Notes: a model not told the origin generated them from the letters alone. Positions 7,611 through 17,284 are shown, numbered from the stretch's first letter. The stretch: 64,000 nt of DNA from Clostridium sp. (GCA_018377235.1 JAGZZT010000006.1:62001-126000), one strand, 5' to 3'. Made by a program: numbers and translations.

Positions 7611-9374
7611 ATGAAGAAGAAATCAAAGTTTTGGAGAACGAAGCTCTGGTTAGCGGCAGCAGCAGGAGGCATGGCGCTGCTTATGACAGCTTGCGGCGCA
7701 TCTCAGGGTGACGCAGACGCGGGCCAGCAGCAGGAAGCGGGCTCAGAAGCAGGGAATCAGGCAGAAGGGAAAATGAACCAGACAGCAGCGTCTCAGGAAT
7801 CAGGAGAGAAGGTTCTTCCAGTATCTGAAGCGGAACCGTCGGTGCCTGAGGGGGCTTCCATATCTCAGGAAACAGATGTGACGGCAGCCATGGCTGTCGA
7901 TTTTATGACCATGGATCCCATGGACACCAGCGACACCCTGTCAGGCGGAGTGCAGCGTCTGATGATGGACGGCTTATTTGGTTTTGATGATGATATGAAA
8001 ATTATTCCGCTTCTGGCAGAGTCCTATGAGGCCAATGAGGACGCCACAGAATATGTGATTCATTTAAGGCAGGGTATCTCTTTCTCAGACGGTACTCCTC
8101 TTAATGCGGAGGCGGTCAAGGCGAATTTTGACCGCTGGGGAGATAAGGAACTGGGGCTTAAGAGGACAACGCTTCTCTGCAACGTGCTGAAGTCCGCGGA
8201 GGCAGTAGATGAGTATACAGTAAAAGTGACTTTGACAGAACCTTTTGGAGCGTTTATTGCGACTTTGGCTCATCCGGCCTGCGTGCTAATGAGTCCTCAG
8301 GTGATCGAACAGGGAAAGGAGGCCTGTGCTTCCAGTCCGGTGGGGACGGGACAGTATGTGTTTAAAGAGTGGGTGGCCGGCGATCACACTACGGTTACCT
8401 TGAATCAGGACTGGTGGGGCTACGACCCGGAGATCTGCGGAGGCACCGCCCTGGCAGAACCGGATGCAGGCTTTAAAAGCATTACCTTCCGCCCAGTTGG
8501 GGAAAACGCATCACGAGTGGCTATGCTTCAGTCAGGAGAGGCAGATTTTATCTGGCCGGTTCCCACAGAAAGTATGCAGACTCTGGCAGCAGATAAAAAT
8601 GTATATGTAGGCGCGGACGAGGGCATTGTTGTCAGATATATGTTTATGAATACACAGAAGGCTCCGTTTAATGATGTGAGAGTCCGTCAGGCTATGAATT
8701 ATGCGATCGATAAGGACGCCTACATTGCTGTTGTGAAAAATGGTCTTGCCTCCAAGGCAACCTCCATTTTAGGGCCGGCAACGCAGCACTACAAGGGAAA
8801 TGATCCCTATCCTTATGATTTAGAGAAGGCAGAGAAGCTGCTGGCAGATGCAGGATATCCGGATGGCTTTGAAACCAGCCTGATCTGCACCACAACCACC
8901 AGCGACTTAAAACAGTGCGAATTTATTCAGCAGCAGCTGGCTCAGGCAGGTATTACGGTCAACATTAATTCCATGGAGAAGGCTATTGTCAGCGAGAAGG
9001 TGGAGAGTGCCGAGGGACCTGGATCAGAGGTCGAGGTGGAGATGTATATGAGCGGCTGGTCCTCCTCTACGGGAGACGCCGACTGGGGAATCCGCCCGGT
9101 GCTTGCCAGTGAATCTGAGCCTCCCAAGAGTTATAATATCAGCTATTTTGAGAACGAGGAGATAGATGGATTCTTAAAAGCGGCTTTGGAAACGGCAGAT
9201 GAGGAAAAGCGGGCAGAACTCTACGCCAAGGCCCAGGATATTATCTGGGAAGAGTGTCCGGTTGTATTTTTTGCTAACGACTATAATACCTGGGCTTCTT
9301 CTGCAGATGTCGCTAACGTGAAAATCTACCCGGATGGATGTCTCAATATCAGAAATGCGAGGATGAATCCGTAA
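7611..9374 (+). CDS. Peptide ABC transporter substrate-binding lipoprotein (copy 1)
   Basis: A 587-residue SBP_bac_5 family receptor (DppA/OppA type). The N-terminus has a Lys-rich start, a hydrophobic stretch and a lipobox LMTAC with Cys28, followed by a Gln/Glu/Gly-rich linker to about residue 75. The receptor domain holds SGGVQRLMMDGLFGFDDD, EYVIHLRQGISFSDGTP and WDY/WGY-type strands usual for the family. The ATG follows GGGGAGGAAAG; an upstream ATG at 7590 lacks a site. It is about three-quarters identical by eye to the next gene, so this is a tandem duplication. Located outside the membrane, it would deliver peptides to the permeases encoded downstream. Confidence 0.92.
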   Translation: MKKKSKFWRTKLWLAAAAGGMALLMTACGASQGDADAGQQQEAGSEAGNQAEGKMNQTAASQESGEKVLPVSEAEPSVPEGASISQETDVTAAMAVDFMTMDPMDTSDTLSGGVQRLMMDGLFGFDDDMKIIPLLAESYEANEDATEYVIHLRQGISFSDGTPLNAEAVKANFDRWGDKELGLKRTTLLCNVLKSAEAVDEYTVKVTLTEPFGAFIATLAHPACVLMSPQVIEQGKEACASSPVGTGQYVFKEWVAGDHTTVTLNQDWWGYDPEICGGTALAEPDAGFKSITFRPVGENASRVAMLQSGEADFIWPVPTESMQTLAADKNVYVGADEGIVVRYMFMNTQKAPFNDVRVRQAMNYAIDKDAYIAVVKNGLASKATSILGPATQHYKGNDPYPYDLEKAEKLLADAGYPDGFETSLICTTTTSDLKQCEFIQQQLAQAGITVNINSMEKAIVSEKVESAEGPGSEVEVEMYMSGWSSSTGDADWGIRPVLASESEPPKSYNISYFENEEIDGFLKAALETADEEKRAELYAKAQDIIWEECPVVFFANDYNTWASSADVANVKIYPDGCLNIRNARMNP

Positions 9375-9386
9375 AAAAGAGGAAAA

Positions 9387-9404
9387 TTGTTTTTGTTTTA
9401 ACAA
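9387..9404. promoter_or_regulatory. Weak Rex-like inverted repeat
   Basis: TTGTTTTTGTTTTAACAA matches the Rex consensus TTGTTAA-N4-TTAACAA at 12 of 14 fixed positions. It lies 64 bp before the -35 of the second receptor gene. The low-complexity T-run makes chance likely. Confidence 0.25.
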
Positions 9405-9467
9405 ATTAACAGTGATATTCGATATTTATAACTTAAAAAGAAAATAGAGATTTTATAACATGAAATG

Positions 9468-9496
9468 TTGACATAACAGCCGGTTTATGGGATAAT
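9468..9496 (+). promoter_or_regulatory. Promoter for the second peptide-binding protein
   Basis: TTGACA at 9468-9473, 17 bp, GATAAT at 9491-9496. This gives copy 2 and the downstream transporter genes their own start separate from copy 1. Confidence 0.7.
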
Positions 9497-9570
9497 AAAT
9501 TAAAAATTCAGAAATTTACAGTGAGAAAGTCCAGGAGGCAGACGCTGTGAAAAGAAAGGGAGGAAAAACT

Positions 9571-11292
9571 ATGAAATTGAGAGCAAAAAAACTGCTGGCT
9601 CTCGCCATGGCTGGAGTGATGGCCCTGTCCATGGCAGGATGCGGCGGTTCCGGTGATTCCGGCAAAGAAACCACGGGACAGACAGGCGAAAGCAAGGCTC
9701 CAGGAGGAGAGAATTCAGGAGCTCAGGCAGAGATTCCGGTATCAGCTGCAGAAGTGACAGTACCTGAAGGCGAATCTGTATCCCAGGAAACAGACGTTGT
9801 GGGAGCAATGCTGGTGGACTTCACAACCATGGATCCTATGGATACCAGCGATACCTTATCCGGCGGCATTCAGAGGATGATGATGGACGGACTGTTCGGC
9901 TTTGATGACGATATGAAGATTATCCCAATGCTGGCGACTGATTATGAGGCGAATGAGGATGCTACTGAGTACGTGATTCATTTAAGACAGGGAATTTCCT
10001 TTACAGATGGAACTCCATTTAATGCGGAGGCTGCCAAGGCCAATCTGGACCGCTGGGCTGATAAGGAACTGGGACTTAAAAGAACTACACTTCTGTGCAA
10101 TGTAATCGATTCTACAGAGATTGTTGATGACTACACAGTGAAGGTAAAGCTTTCTCAGTCTTTCGGAGCGTTTATTTCCACTCTGGCACATCCGGCCTGT
10201 GTGCTTATGAGCCCGCAGGTAATCGCACAGGGCAGCGAAGCCTGCGCGGAGAATCCGGTAGGAACAGGACAGTACATATTCAAAGAGTGGGTGGCAGGCG
10301 ATCATGCTACAGTTACTCTGAATAAAGACTGGTGGGGCTACGATGCAGAAATCTGCGGCGGCACAGCTTTAGCAGAGCCGGATGCAGGATTTAAGAGCGT
10401 AACTTTCCGCCCGGTAGCAGAGAATGCCACACGAGTAGCGATGCTTCAGTCTGGAGACGCAGATTTCATCTGGCCGGTTCCTACAGAGAGCATGCAGGCT
10501 CTGGCAGGCGACACAAATATCTATGTAGGAGCAGAAGAAGGCATGGTAGTGCGCTACCTGTTCATGAACAACCAGAAGGCTCCGTTTAATGATAAGAGAG
10601 TCCGTCAGGCAGTGAACTACGCTATTAATAAGGAAGCGTATATTGCAGTAGTAAAGAATGGTCTTTCTTCAGCTGCTTCCTCCATCATCGGACCTGCTAC
10701 TCAGCACTACAAAGGAAACGATCCGTATCCATATGATCCGGAGAAGGCAAAGGAGCTGTTAGCAGAGGCGGGATATCCGGACGGATTTGAGTGTACCTTA
10801 ATCTGCGCCAGCACTACAGGAAACTTAAAGCAGGGCGAATTCCTTCAGCAGCAGCTGGCTCAGGTGGGAATTACCATGAATATCAATGCTCTGGAGAGTG
10901 CGGTTGTAAATGACAAGGTAGAAAATGTGGATAAGCCAGGTGCTGAGGCAGAGGTTGAGATGTATGTAATTGGCTGGTCCTCCTCTACAGGAGATGCTGA
11001 CTGGGGTATCCGCCCATTAGTTGCTGTTGAGTCTGAGCCGCCGATGAGCTATAACATCTGTTATTATGAGAACGAAGAGGTAGATAAACTTCTTTACGAT
11101 GCTCTCAGCACAGCTGATGAGACAAAGAGAGCAGAATTTTATGCTCAGGCGCAGGATATCCTTTGGGAGGACTGCCCGATGGTATGCCTGGTAAATGATT
11201 ACAATACATGGGCAACTACAAACAAGATTGCCAATGTAAAGGTATATCCGGATAACTGCCTGAACATCAGAAACGCAAGAATGGCAAAATAG
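9571..11292 (+). CDS. Peptide ABC transporter substrate-binding lipoprotein (copy 2)
   Basis: A 573-residue SBP_bac_5 receptor with lipobox SMAGC (Cys24), a Ser/Gly/Glu linker, then a body nearly collinear with copy 1 (shared MDTSDTLSGG, LMMDGLFGF/MMMDGLFGF, NPYPYD-like and GDADWGIRP segments). The start follows AAAGGGAGG; the upstream in-frame ATG/GTG has none. It is the copy closest to the permease genes and has a strong promoter, so it is probably the main receptor of the system. Differences are concentrated in the linker and scattered through the ligand lobe, which suggests two receptors of different preference using one pore (inference). Confidence 0.92.
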   Translation: MKLRAKKLLALAMAGVMALSMAGCGGSGDSGKETTGQTGESKAPGGENSGAQAEIPVSAAEVTVPEGESVSQETDVVGAMLVDFTTMDPMDTSDTLSGGIQRMMMDGLFGFDDDMKIIPMLATDYEANEDATEYVIHLRQGISFTDGTPFNAEAAKANLDRWADKELGLKRTTLLCNVIDSTEIVDDYTVKVKLSQSFGAFISTLAHPACVLMSPQVIAQGSEACAENPVGTGQYIFKEWVAGDHATVTLNKDWWGYDAEICGGTALAEPDAGFKSVTFRPVAENATRVAMLQSGDADFIWPVPTESMQALAGDTNIYVGAEEGMVVRYLFMNNQKAPFNDKRVRQAVNYAINKEAYIAVVKNGLSSAASSIIGPATQHYKGNDPYPYDPEKAKELLAEAGYPDGFECTLICASTTGNLKQGEFLQQQLAQVGITMNINALESAVVNDKVENVDKPGAEAEVEMYVIGWSSSTGDADWGIRPLVAVESEPPMSYNICYYENEEVDKLLYDALSTADETKRAEFYAQAQDILWEDCPMVCLVNDYNTWATTNKIANVKVYPDNCLNIRNARMAK

Positions 11293-11322
11293 GATCTGAG
11301 TAAAATAAAAGGCTTTGCCTGA

Positions 11323-11370
11323 AAATGGTTTGGCGTCCTCAGAGCAGTAAGAGGATCGCCAAACCATTTT
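11323..11370 (+). terminator. Large intercistronic hairpin after receptor 2
   Basis: AAATGGTTTGGCGTCCTC pairs with GAGGATCGCCAAACCATTT across a 10-base loop, followed by TTTGAG. It separates the receptor from the permeases and probably causes partial termination or protects the 3' end, keeping the receptor in excess. Confidence 0.75.
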
Positions 11371-11401
11371 TGAGACTAAGGAGAGAGGGGAGAGTGAGCG
11401 G

Positions 11402-12322
11402 ATGCTCAAATACATCATTAAGCGCATCATCGGTGTGATCCCGACACTGATTATTGTTACAACCTTTGTTTTCTTTTTTGTCCGCCTGATACCAGGCGAT
11501 CCGGCCCGTCTGGTGGCCGGTCCCCAGGCTACGCTGGAGGATGTAGAAGTAGTGAGAGAGGAGCTGGGATTAAATAAGCCCATCGTGACTCAGTACGTGG
11601 ACTATGTGACTGGATTGTTCCACGGCGATCTGGGAATGTCTCTGCGTACGAAACGTCCGGTAGCTACAGAGGTGAGCCTCCGCTATATGAACACTGTTAA
11701 GCTGACCCTGTTCAGCCTGGCCTGGAGTGTGGTGGTCGGCGTGCTCCTGGGCGTCTGGTCTGGAAAACACAGATCGAAGTGGCAGGACTATACTGGCATG
11801 ACAATGGCCATATCAGGAATTTCCATGCCCTCCTTCTGGATAGGCTTCCTTCTCATTATGGTCTTTTCCGTTAATTTAAAATGGCTTCCTACGACAGGAG
11901 CTGATTCCTGGAAAAGCTTTATCCTCCCGTCCATTGCTCTGGGAACCAGTATTGCCGCGATTATTGCCCGCTTTACACGTTCCTCTATTATCGAGGTAAT
12001 GAAAGAGGACTATATCAGAACAGCCAGAGCCAAGGGCTTAAAGGAGAGAACCGTTATCTGGAAGCACGCATTTAGGAACGCCATGATTTCCGTTGTGACT
12101 GTCGTGGGACTTCAGTTCGGCTTCCTGTTAGGCGGATCCGTTGTAACAGAATCTGTATTTGCGTTTCCGGGACTTGGCTCCCTTCTCGTAGAATCTGTAA
12201 ACTACAGAGATTACAATGCCATCCAATCCCTGATCCTGATTTTCTCCCTGCACTTTGTAGTGATTAATCTGGTGGTGGACATCCTCTATGCTCTGCTGAA
12301 TCCGGAAATCAAGCTGAATTAA
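11402..12322 (+). CDS. dppB: Peptide ABC transporter permease, DppB type
   Basis: A 306-residue inner-membrane permease. It opens with MLKYIIKRIIGVIPTLIIV, the hallmark of the DppB/OppB family, followed by the RLIPGDPARL loop. The cytoplasmic EAA loop, which contacts the ATPase, is seen as DYIRTARAKGLKERTVIWKH. Six membrane segments can be traced. The ribosome-binding site AGAGGGGAG precedes the ATG. It is followed 18 bases later by the second permease gene. Confidence 0.93.
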   Translation: MLKYIIKRIIGVIPTLIIVTTFVFFFVRLIPGDPARLVAGPQATLEDVEVVREELGLNKPIVTQYVDYVTGLFHGDLGMSLRTKRPVATEVSLRYMNTVKLTLFSLAWSVVVGVLLGVWSGKHRSKWQDYTGMTMAISGISMPSFWIGFLLIMVFSVNLKWLPTTGADSWKSFILPSIALGTSIAAIIARFTRSSIIEVMKEDYIRTARAKGLKERTVIWKHAFRNAMISVVTVVGLQFGFLLGGSVVTESVFAFPGLGSLLVESVNYRDYNAIQSLILIFSLHFVVINLVVDILYALLNPEIKLN

Positions 12323-12340
12323 TGGGAAAGGGGAACAGTT

Positions 12341-13219
12341 ATGGCGAAGGAAAAAGTATTAAATGAGAAAATGGACATCAATACGCCATTTAAAGATTTT
12401 GTTAGAAAATTTAAAAAACAGAAGACGGCAATCGCAGCAATGTTCTTTATTATTGCGCTGGTAGTGCTGGCAGTGGTAAGCTACCAGATTGCACCTTATG
12501 GAATCAATGAATATGATTATACGGCGATTATGCAGGGGCCCAGTGCAGCTCACTGGTTTGGAACGGATGAATTTGGACGTGATCTCTTCTCAAGAATCAT
12601 CTGCGGAACCAGGATTTCCCTGAGTGTGGGACTTTTTTCAGTCAGCATCGCCGCAGTCTGCGGAACTATTCTTGGGCTGTTAGGCGGATATTATGGCGGA
12701 ATTCTGGATTCCATTATTATGAGAATCTGCGATACGCTTTTTGCATTCCCAGGTATTATCCTGGCAATCGCTATCATCGCTATCTTAGGCAGCGGTATGA
12801 CAAACGTAGTAATCGCTGTGGCAGTGTTCAGTACGCCGACCTTTGCAAGGCTTGTGCGAAGCACTACCTTAGCTACTAAAGGAAATGTGTTTGTGCAGGC
12901 GGCGAAGAATCTGGGCGCCAGCGATGCCAGAATCCTGTTCCGCCACATTCTGCCCAGTGCAATTCCGAATATTATCGTACAGTATACCATGTCCATCGGA
13001 ACCTCCATTCTGACGGCATCCAGCTTAAGCTTCCTGGGTATGGGCGCGCAGCCGCCGACACCTGAATGGGGCCTTCTTCTCAGCAACGGAAGAACCTATA
13101 TGGCTACCAGCTGGCATATTACCCTGTTCCCAGGCCTTGCGATTTTCCTGACAGTTCTGTGCTTTAACCTTTTAGGAGACGGACTCAGGGACGCGCTGGA
13201 TCCGAAGCTGACAGATTAA
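12341..13219 (+). CDS. dppC: Peptide ABC transporter permease, DppC type
   Basis: A 292-residue permease of the DppC/OppC family. An N-terminal cytoplasmic segment is followed by a first membrane span, then HWFGTDEFGRDLFSRIICGTR, the family's signature periplasm-side segment. The EAA loop appears as VFVQAAKNLGASDARILFRH. The C-terminus ends FNLLGDGLRDALDPKLTD, standard for DppC. It pairs with the preceding permease to form the pore. The gene is in the middle of the operon with short spacers on both sides. Confidence 0.94.
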   Translation: MAKEKVLNEKMDINTPFKDFVRKFKKQKTAIAAMFFIIALVVLAVVSYQIAPYGINEYDYTAIMQGPSAAHWFGTDEFGRDLFSRIICGTRISLSVGLFSVSIAAVCGTILGLLGGYYGGILDSIIMRICDTLFAFPGIILAIAIIAILGSGMTNVVIAVAVFSTPTFARLVRSTTLATKGNVFVQAAKNLGASDARILFRHILPSAIPNIIVQYTMSIGTSILTASSLSFLGMGAQPPTPEWGLLLSNGRTYMATSWHITLFPGLAIFLTVLCFNLLGDGLRDALDPKLTD

Positions 13220-13247
13220 ACAGTCAGAGGACAAAAGGAGGAATCAA

Positions 13248-14225
13248 ATGGATACAAGGAAAAATATTCTTGAGATAAAAAATATGCACACCTATTTCTT
13301 CACTGACAATGGGGTGGTGAAGTCGGTGGACGGAGTGGATATCGAGCTGAAAGAGGGATCCACCCTTGGTATTGTAGGAGAGTCAGGAAGCGGAAAGAGC
13401 GTAACAGCCCTGTCTGTCATGGGACTTTTAATGGGAACCACAGGCAAGGTAGTGGAAGGCCAGATTCTTTTAGATGGACGTGATATTACGAATTTAAGCA
13501 CAGAGGAACGCAGGAAAATCAGGGGAAATCAGATCTCCATGATTTTCCAGGAGCCCATGACCAGCCTGAATCCTGTTATGAAAATCGGAGATCAGCTGGT
13601 GGAAGCCATCAAAATGCACCAGAACAAAACCAAGGAAGAGGCCAGAACCATGGCTGTGGAGATGTTAAAAAAGACAGGACTTCCACGAGTGGAGCGGATT
13701 GTAAACGAGTATCCCTTCCAGCTTTCCGGCGGCCAGAGACAGCGTGTTATGATCGCCATGGCTCTTGTCTGCAACCCTAAGATTCTCATTGCCGACGAGC
13801 CCACTACAGCTCTTGACGTGACCATTCAGGCTCAGATTATCGATCTGATGAACCACTTGAAAAAAGAGATCGGGACCTCCATTATGTTTATTACCCACGA
13901 TTTGGGTGTAGTGGCGGAGACCTGCGACGAGGTAGTAGTCATGTACTGCGGCCGCGTGGTGGAGAAGGGAAACGTGTATGATATTTTCGGAAAGACAGCC
14001 CATCCCTACACACAGGGACTGTTAAAATCCATCCCGAAGCTGGGAGAGCATGTGGATGAATTAGACTCCATTCCAGGAAATGTGCCGAACCCTAAATACA
14101 TGCCCAAGGGCTGTAAGTTTGCCCCCAGGTGCGCTTACGCCACAGAGCGTTGCAAAGAGGAAGAGCCGGGATTCTTTGATCTCGGAAACGGACACCAGAG
14201 CAGATGCTGGCTCTGCGATAAATAA
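13248..14225 (+). CDS. dppD: Peptide ABC transporter ATPase, DppD type
   Basis: A 325-residue ATPase. Walker A is GESGSGKS, the signature is LSGGQRQRVMIA and Walker B is ILIADEPTTALD, with switch His in FITHDLGV. The C-terminal oligopeptide/dipeptide region carries four Cys (GCKFAPRCAYATERC and CWLC), typical of Dpp and Opp ATPases. It forms a heterodimer with the next gene product to drive import. AAAGGAGG lies just upstream of the ATG. Confidence 0.95.
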   Translation: MDTRKNILEIKNMHTYFFTDNGVVKSVDGVDIELKEGSTLGIVGESGSGKSVTALSVMGLLMGTTGKVVEGQILLDGRDITNLSTEERRKIRGNQISMIFQEPMTSLNPVMKIGDQLVEAIKMHQNKTKEEARTMAVEMLKKTGLPRVERIVNEYPFQLSGGQRQRVMIAMALVCNPKILIADEPTTALDVTIQAQIIDLMNHLKKEIGTSIMFITHDLGVVAETCDEVVVMYCGRVVEKGNVYDIFGKTAHPYTQGLLKSIPKLGEHVDELDSIPGNVPNPKYMPKGCKFAPRCAYATERCKEEEPGFFDLGNGHQSRCWLCDK

Positions 14226-14237
14226 GGGGGGACGGTT

Positions 14238-15227
14238 ATGGCAGAAGATTTATTAAAGGTAGAAGGCCTGAAGCAGTATTATCCTGTGTCAGATGGTTTA
14301 TTTGGAACCAAGGCTTTTGTAAAGGCCGTAGACGGCGTAGATTTTGAGGTAAAAAAAGGTGAGGTATTTGGGATTGTAGGAGAGTCTGGATGTGGAAAGT
14401 CTACTCTTGGAAAGGCGATCTGCAAGCTGATTGAGCCCACAGACGGAAAGATCATCCTGGACGGCGAGGATATCAGAAACTACAACAGCAAAAAAATGCG
14501 CGGAGTCAGGAAAAAAGTGCAGATGGTATTCCAGGATCCTTACGCATCCTTAAATCCCAGAATGTCCATTCACGACATTCTGGCGGAACCCCTCCAGATT
14601 CACGGACTGGCCAGCAGCAAGCAGGAGATAGATGAGGCGGTGGTTCGTCTGCTGAGAGAGGTAGGCATGGACGATTATCACGCCAGACGGTATCCGCATG
14701 AGTTCTCTGGCGGCCAGAGGCAGAGAATCGGAATTGCCAGAGCCCTGGCAGTCCGCCCGCAGCTGATTATTGCCGACGAGCCGGTTTCCGCCCTTGACGT
14801 TTCCATACAGTCACAGGTATTAAACCTGATGAATAAGCTGAAGAAGGAATATCACCTGACTTATATTTTTATTGCCCATGATCTGAGCGTTGTAGAGCAT
14901 ATCAGCGACCGGATCGGCGTTATGTATCTTGGAAACTTCGTGGAGGAAGCAAATAAGGAAAATCTGTACAAGAATCCGATGCATCCATACACCCAGGCTT
15001 TGCTGTCCGCAGTTCCGATTCCAGATCCGACGGTGAAGAAGGAGAGAATCATTCTGGAGGGCAGCATTCCTTCCGCTATCAATCCTCCGTCCGGCTGCAA
15101 GTTCCACACCAGATGTCCCAAGTGCATGGAAATCTGCAAGAAGGAAGCGCCGAAGAAATACCAGGTGGGAGAGGATCACTTTGTATACTGCCACCTGTAC
15201 GATAAGGAAAATCCCAACGTCAAATAG
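14238..15227 (+). CDS. dppF: Peptide ABC transporter ATPase, DppF type
   Basis: A 329-residue ATPase with Walker A GESGCGKST, signature FSGGQRQRIGIA, Walker B LIIADEPVSALD and switch His in FIAHDLSV. The C-terminal tail has GCKFHTRCPKCMEIC, the second Cys cluster of the transporter. It is the partner of the preceding ATPase. A GGGGGGA ribosome-binding site lies in the 12-base spacer. Substrate choice (peptides) is inferred from the receptor family and the two aminopeptidase genes that follow. Confidence 0.95.
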   Translation: MAEDLLKVEGLKQYYPVSDGLFGTKAFVKAVDGVDFEVKKGEVFGIVGESGCGKSTLGKAICKLIEPTDGKIILDGEDIRNYNSKKMRGVRKKVQMVFQDPYASLNPRMSIHDILAEPLQIHGLASSKQEIDEAVVRLLREVGMDDYHARRYPHEFSGGQRQRIGIARALAVRPQLIIADEPVSALDVSIQSQVLNLMNKLKKEYHLTYIFIAHDLSVVEHISDRIGVMYLGNFVEEANKENLYKNPMHPYTQALLSAVPIPDPTVKKERIILEGSIPSAINPPSGCKFHTRCPKCMEICKKEAPKKYQVGEDHFVYCHLYDKENPNVK

Positions 15228-15262
15228 CGCGTCAGAGGATATGAAAAAAGGAGATGAGCGTT

Positions 15263-16063
15263 ATGAAGCTGTTTATCAGCGCTGATATTGAAGGCTGCGT
15301 CGGCACGACGCTTGCCAGCGAAACACATAAGGAGACGCCGGAGTATCGGCAGTTTGCAAAACGGATGACAGATGAGGTAAGAATTGTCTGCCAGGCGGCT
15401 CTGGAGGCAGGAGCCGACGAGATAGTGGTCAAGGACGGACACGGAGACGCCACTAACATTGACTTTACCGCCATGCCGGAGGGCGTGACTCTGATCCGTG
15501 GAAAGAGCGGCCATCCTTATAATATGATGTTCGGTCTGGACGAGACCTTTGACGGCGTACTTTATGTGGGCTATCACGCGCCGGCTGGCAATGGAGGAAA
15601 TCCTATCAGCCATACCTCTACAGGAAACAGTAATCAGATTCTTCTAAATGGAAAGGTGATGAGCGAGTTTATGCTCAACACTTACACAGCGGCTATGATG
15701 GGAGTACCGGCCGTCTTTATTTCTGGTGATGAGGGAATCTGCAGACTGGCGAAGGAAATGGTTCCAGACATTACTACAGCAGCTGTGAAGAGGGGAGTAG
15801 GAGCCAGCACCATCAATATGAGCGTGACAGCTGCAGACAAGCTTTTGAAAGAGAAGGTAAAGGAGGCACTCGGCAGAGACTTAAAAGCCTGCCAGATCTC
15901 TATGCCGGAAGAATTCGAGTATATAGTTAATTACAAGGATCTGAAAAAGGCCTACCAGATGTCCTTTTTCCCAGGCGCAGAGAGAATCGACGAGAGAACC
16001 AACCGGGTAGTCAGCAGAGATTATAAGGATATTGTGACAGCTCACTCCTTTATGGTTTATTAA
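15263..16063 (+). CDS. D-aminopeptidase, M55 family (DppA of Bacillus type)
   Basis: A 266-residue zinc peptidase. MKLFISADIEGCVGTT carries the Asp and Glu ligands of M55, VVKDGHGDATN the His region, and VGYHAPAG and FISGDEGIC further conserved residues. The Bacillus subtilis homologue is a decameric D-aminopeptidase encoded at the head of a dipeptide-transport operon. Here the gene ends the transporter set, so the link between uptake and D-residue removal is the same. The start at 15263 is preferred because AAAGGAG is about 9 bases upstream; an ATG at 15254 touches that site. Confidence 0.93.
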   Translation: MKLFISADIEGCVGTTLASETHKETPEYRQFAKRMTDEVRIVCQAALEAGADEIVVKDGHGDATNIDFTAMPEGVTLIRGKSGHPYNMMFGLDETFDGVLYVGYHAPAGNGGNPISHTSTGNSNQILLNGKVMSEFMLNTYTAAMMGVPAVFISGDEGICRLAKEMVPDITTAAVKRGVGASTINMSVTAADKLLKEKVKEALGRDLKACQISMPEEFEYIVNYKDLKKAYQMSFFPGAERIDERTNRVVSRDYKDIVTAHSFMVY

Positions 16064-16108
16064 GGCTGGAAAAAGCAGAAGACATACAGACAGGAGGAAC
16101 AGGAAACT

Positions 16109-17227
16109 ATGGCAGATTTAAAAATGGTAGAGGATCTTACAAACGCCTTTGGCCCCAGCGGGTTTGAGGAAGAGGTTGTGCAGGCGGTGAAGAAGCACAG
16201 CGGCAGCCTTTATCTGGAGCATGACGCCATGCACAATGTATACGCTTATATGGATGAGGCGGCGAAAAAACGGTGTATGCCACAGGAAGGCAGAAAGCGG
16301 CCGGTTCTGATGCTGGACGCCCACTCTGACGAGGTAGGATTTATGGTTCAGAATATCGAGGAGAACGGCCTGCTCGATATTATCTGCCTGGGCGGTATTC
16401 ATAATACAAACATTCCGGCTCATTCTGTCATTGTAAAAAACAGAGTGGGAAAGAAGGTCCGGGGCATTACCACCTCCAAGCCAGTGCATTTTCTGACTGC
16501 TGCAGAACGGGCGGACAATTCCTTAAATATTGAGGATATCAGAATTGATGTAGGAGCCTCCAGCCGGAGAGAAGTGATGGAGGATTACGGCATAGCAGTG
16601 GGGGATCCAGTGATGCCGGATGTGAAATTTGAGTATGACGGGGAACATGGAATCTGCTATGGAAAGGCTTTTGATAACCGTCTGGGATGTGTAAGTATTC
16701 TGAGTACAATGAAGGCTCTTCAGGCAGAGTCGGAGCAGCTGGCTGTGGAAGTGGTCGGCGGCTTTGCAGCTCAGGAAGAGGTGGGCACCAGAGGCGCTCA
16801 GGTAACCTCCCAGCAGATTTTACCGGACTTAGCTATTGTATTTGAGGGTTCTCCGGCGGATGACTTCTATTTCCGCCCCGGAATTGCCCAGTGCAGCTTA
16901 AAGACAGGAACTCAGATCCGCCATATGGATGCCAGTTATGTGTCAAATCCCGAATTTATCCGTCTGGCTCAGGAAATCGGAGACAAGTGCGGTATCAAAT
17001 ATCAGGATGCCGTAAGACGCGGAGGAAGTACCAACGCGGGAAAGATCAGCCTGACAGGAAAGGCAGTACCGGTTCTGGTTCTGGGAATCCCGTCCCGGTA
17101 CGTGCACACTCATTATAATTTCTGTGCCATGGAGGATATTGACGCTACCGTAAAGATGGCTGTGGAGGTTATCAGAAGCCTTGATAAGGAGCGGATTGAC
17201 ATTGTGATGCGCCGAGGCATTATTTAA
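16109..17227 (+). CDS. M42 family glutamyl aminopeptidase-like protein
   Basis: A 372-residue dinuclear metallo-aminopeptidase of the M42 family (PepA/FrvX/TET type). Metal ligand and catalytic segments are seen as MLDAHSDEVGFMV, AFDNRLGC, AAQEEVGTRGAQ and VFEGSPADD, then GGSTNAGKIS and PSRYVHTHYNF near the end. Members form large tetrahedral assemblies in the cytoplasm and trim short peptides. It is 45 bases after the M55 gene with an AGGAGG site, so it is part of the same operon. Together these two enzymes would process imported peptides. Confidence 0.92.
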   Translation: MADLKMVEDLTNAFGPSGFEEEVVQAVKKHSGSLYLEHDAMHNVYAYMDEAAKKRCMPQEGRKRPVLMLDAHSDEVGFMVQNIEENGLLDIICLGGIHNTNIPAHSVIVKNRVGKKVRGITTSKPVHFLTAAERADNSLNIEDIRIDVGASSRREVMEDYGIAVGDPVMPDVKFEYDGEHGICYGKAFDNRLGCVSILSTMKALQAESEQLAVEVVGGFAAQEEVGTRGAQVTSQQILPDLAIVFEGSPADDFYFRPGIAQCSLKTGTQIRHMDASYVSNPEFIRLAQEIGDKCGIKYQDAVRRGGSTNAGKISLTGKAVPVLVLGIPSRYVHTHYNFCAMEDIDATVKMAVEVIRSLDKERIDIVMRRGII

Positions 17228-17284
17228 TGAAACAGCTGCCAGGGACAGGACAGTTTAACAGTCAGGAGAGAGCCGGCTATTCAG

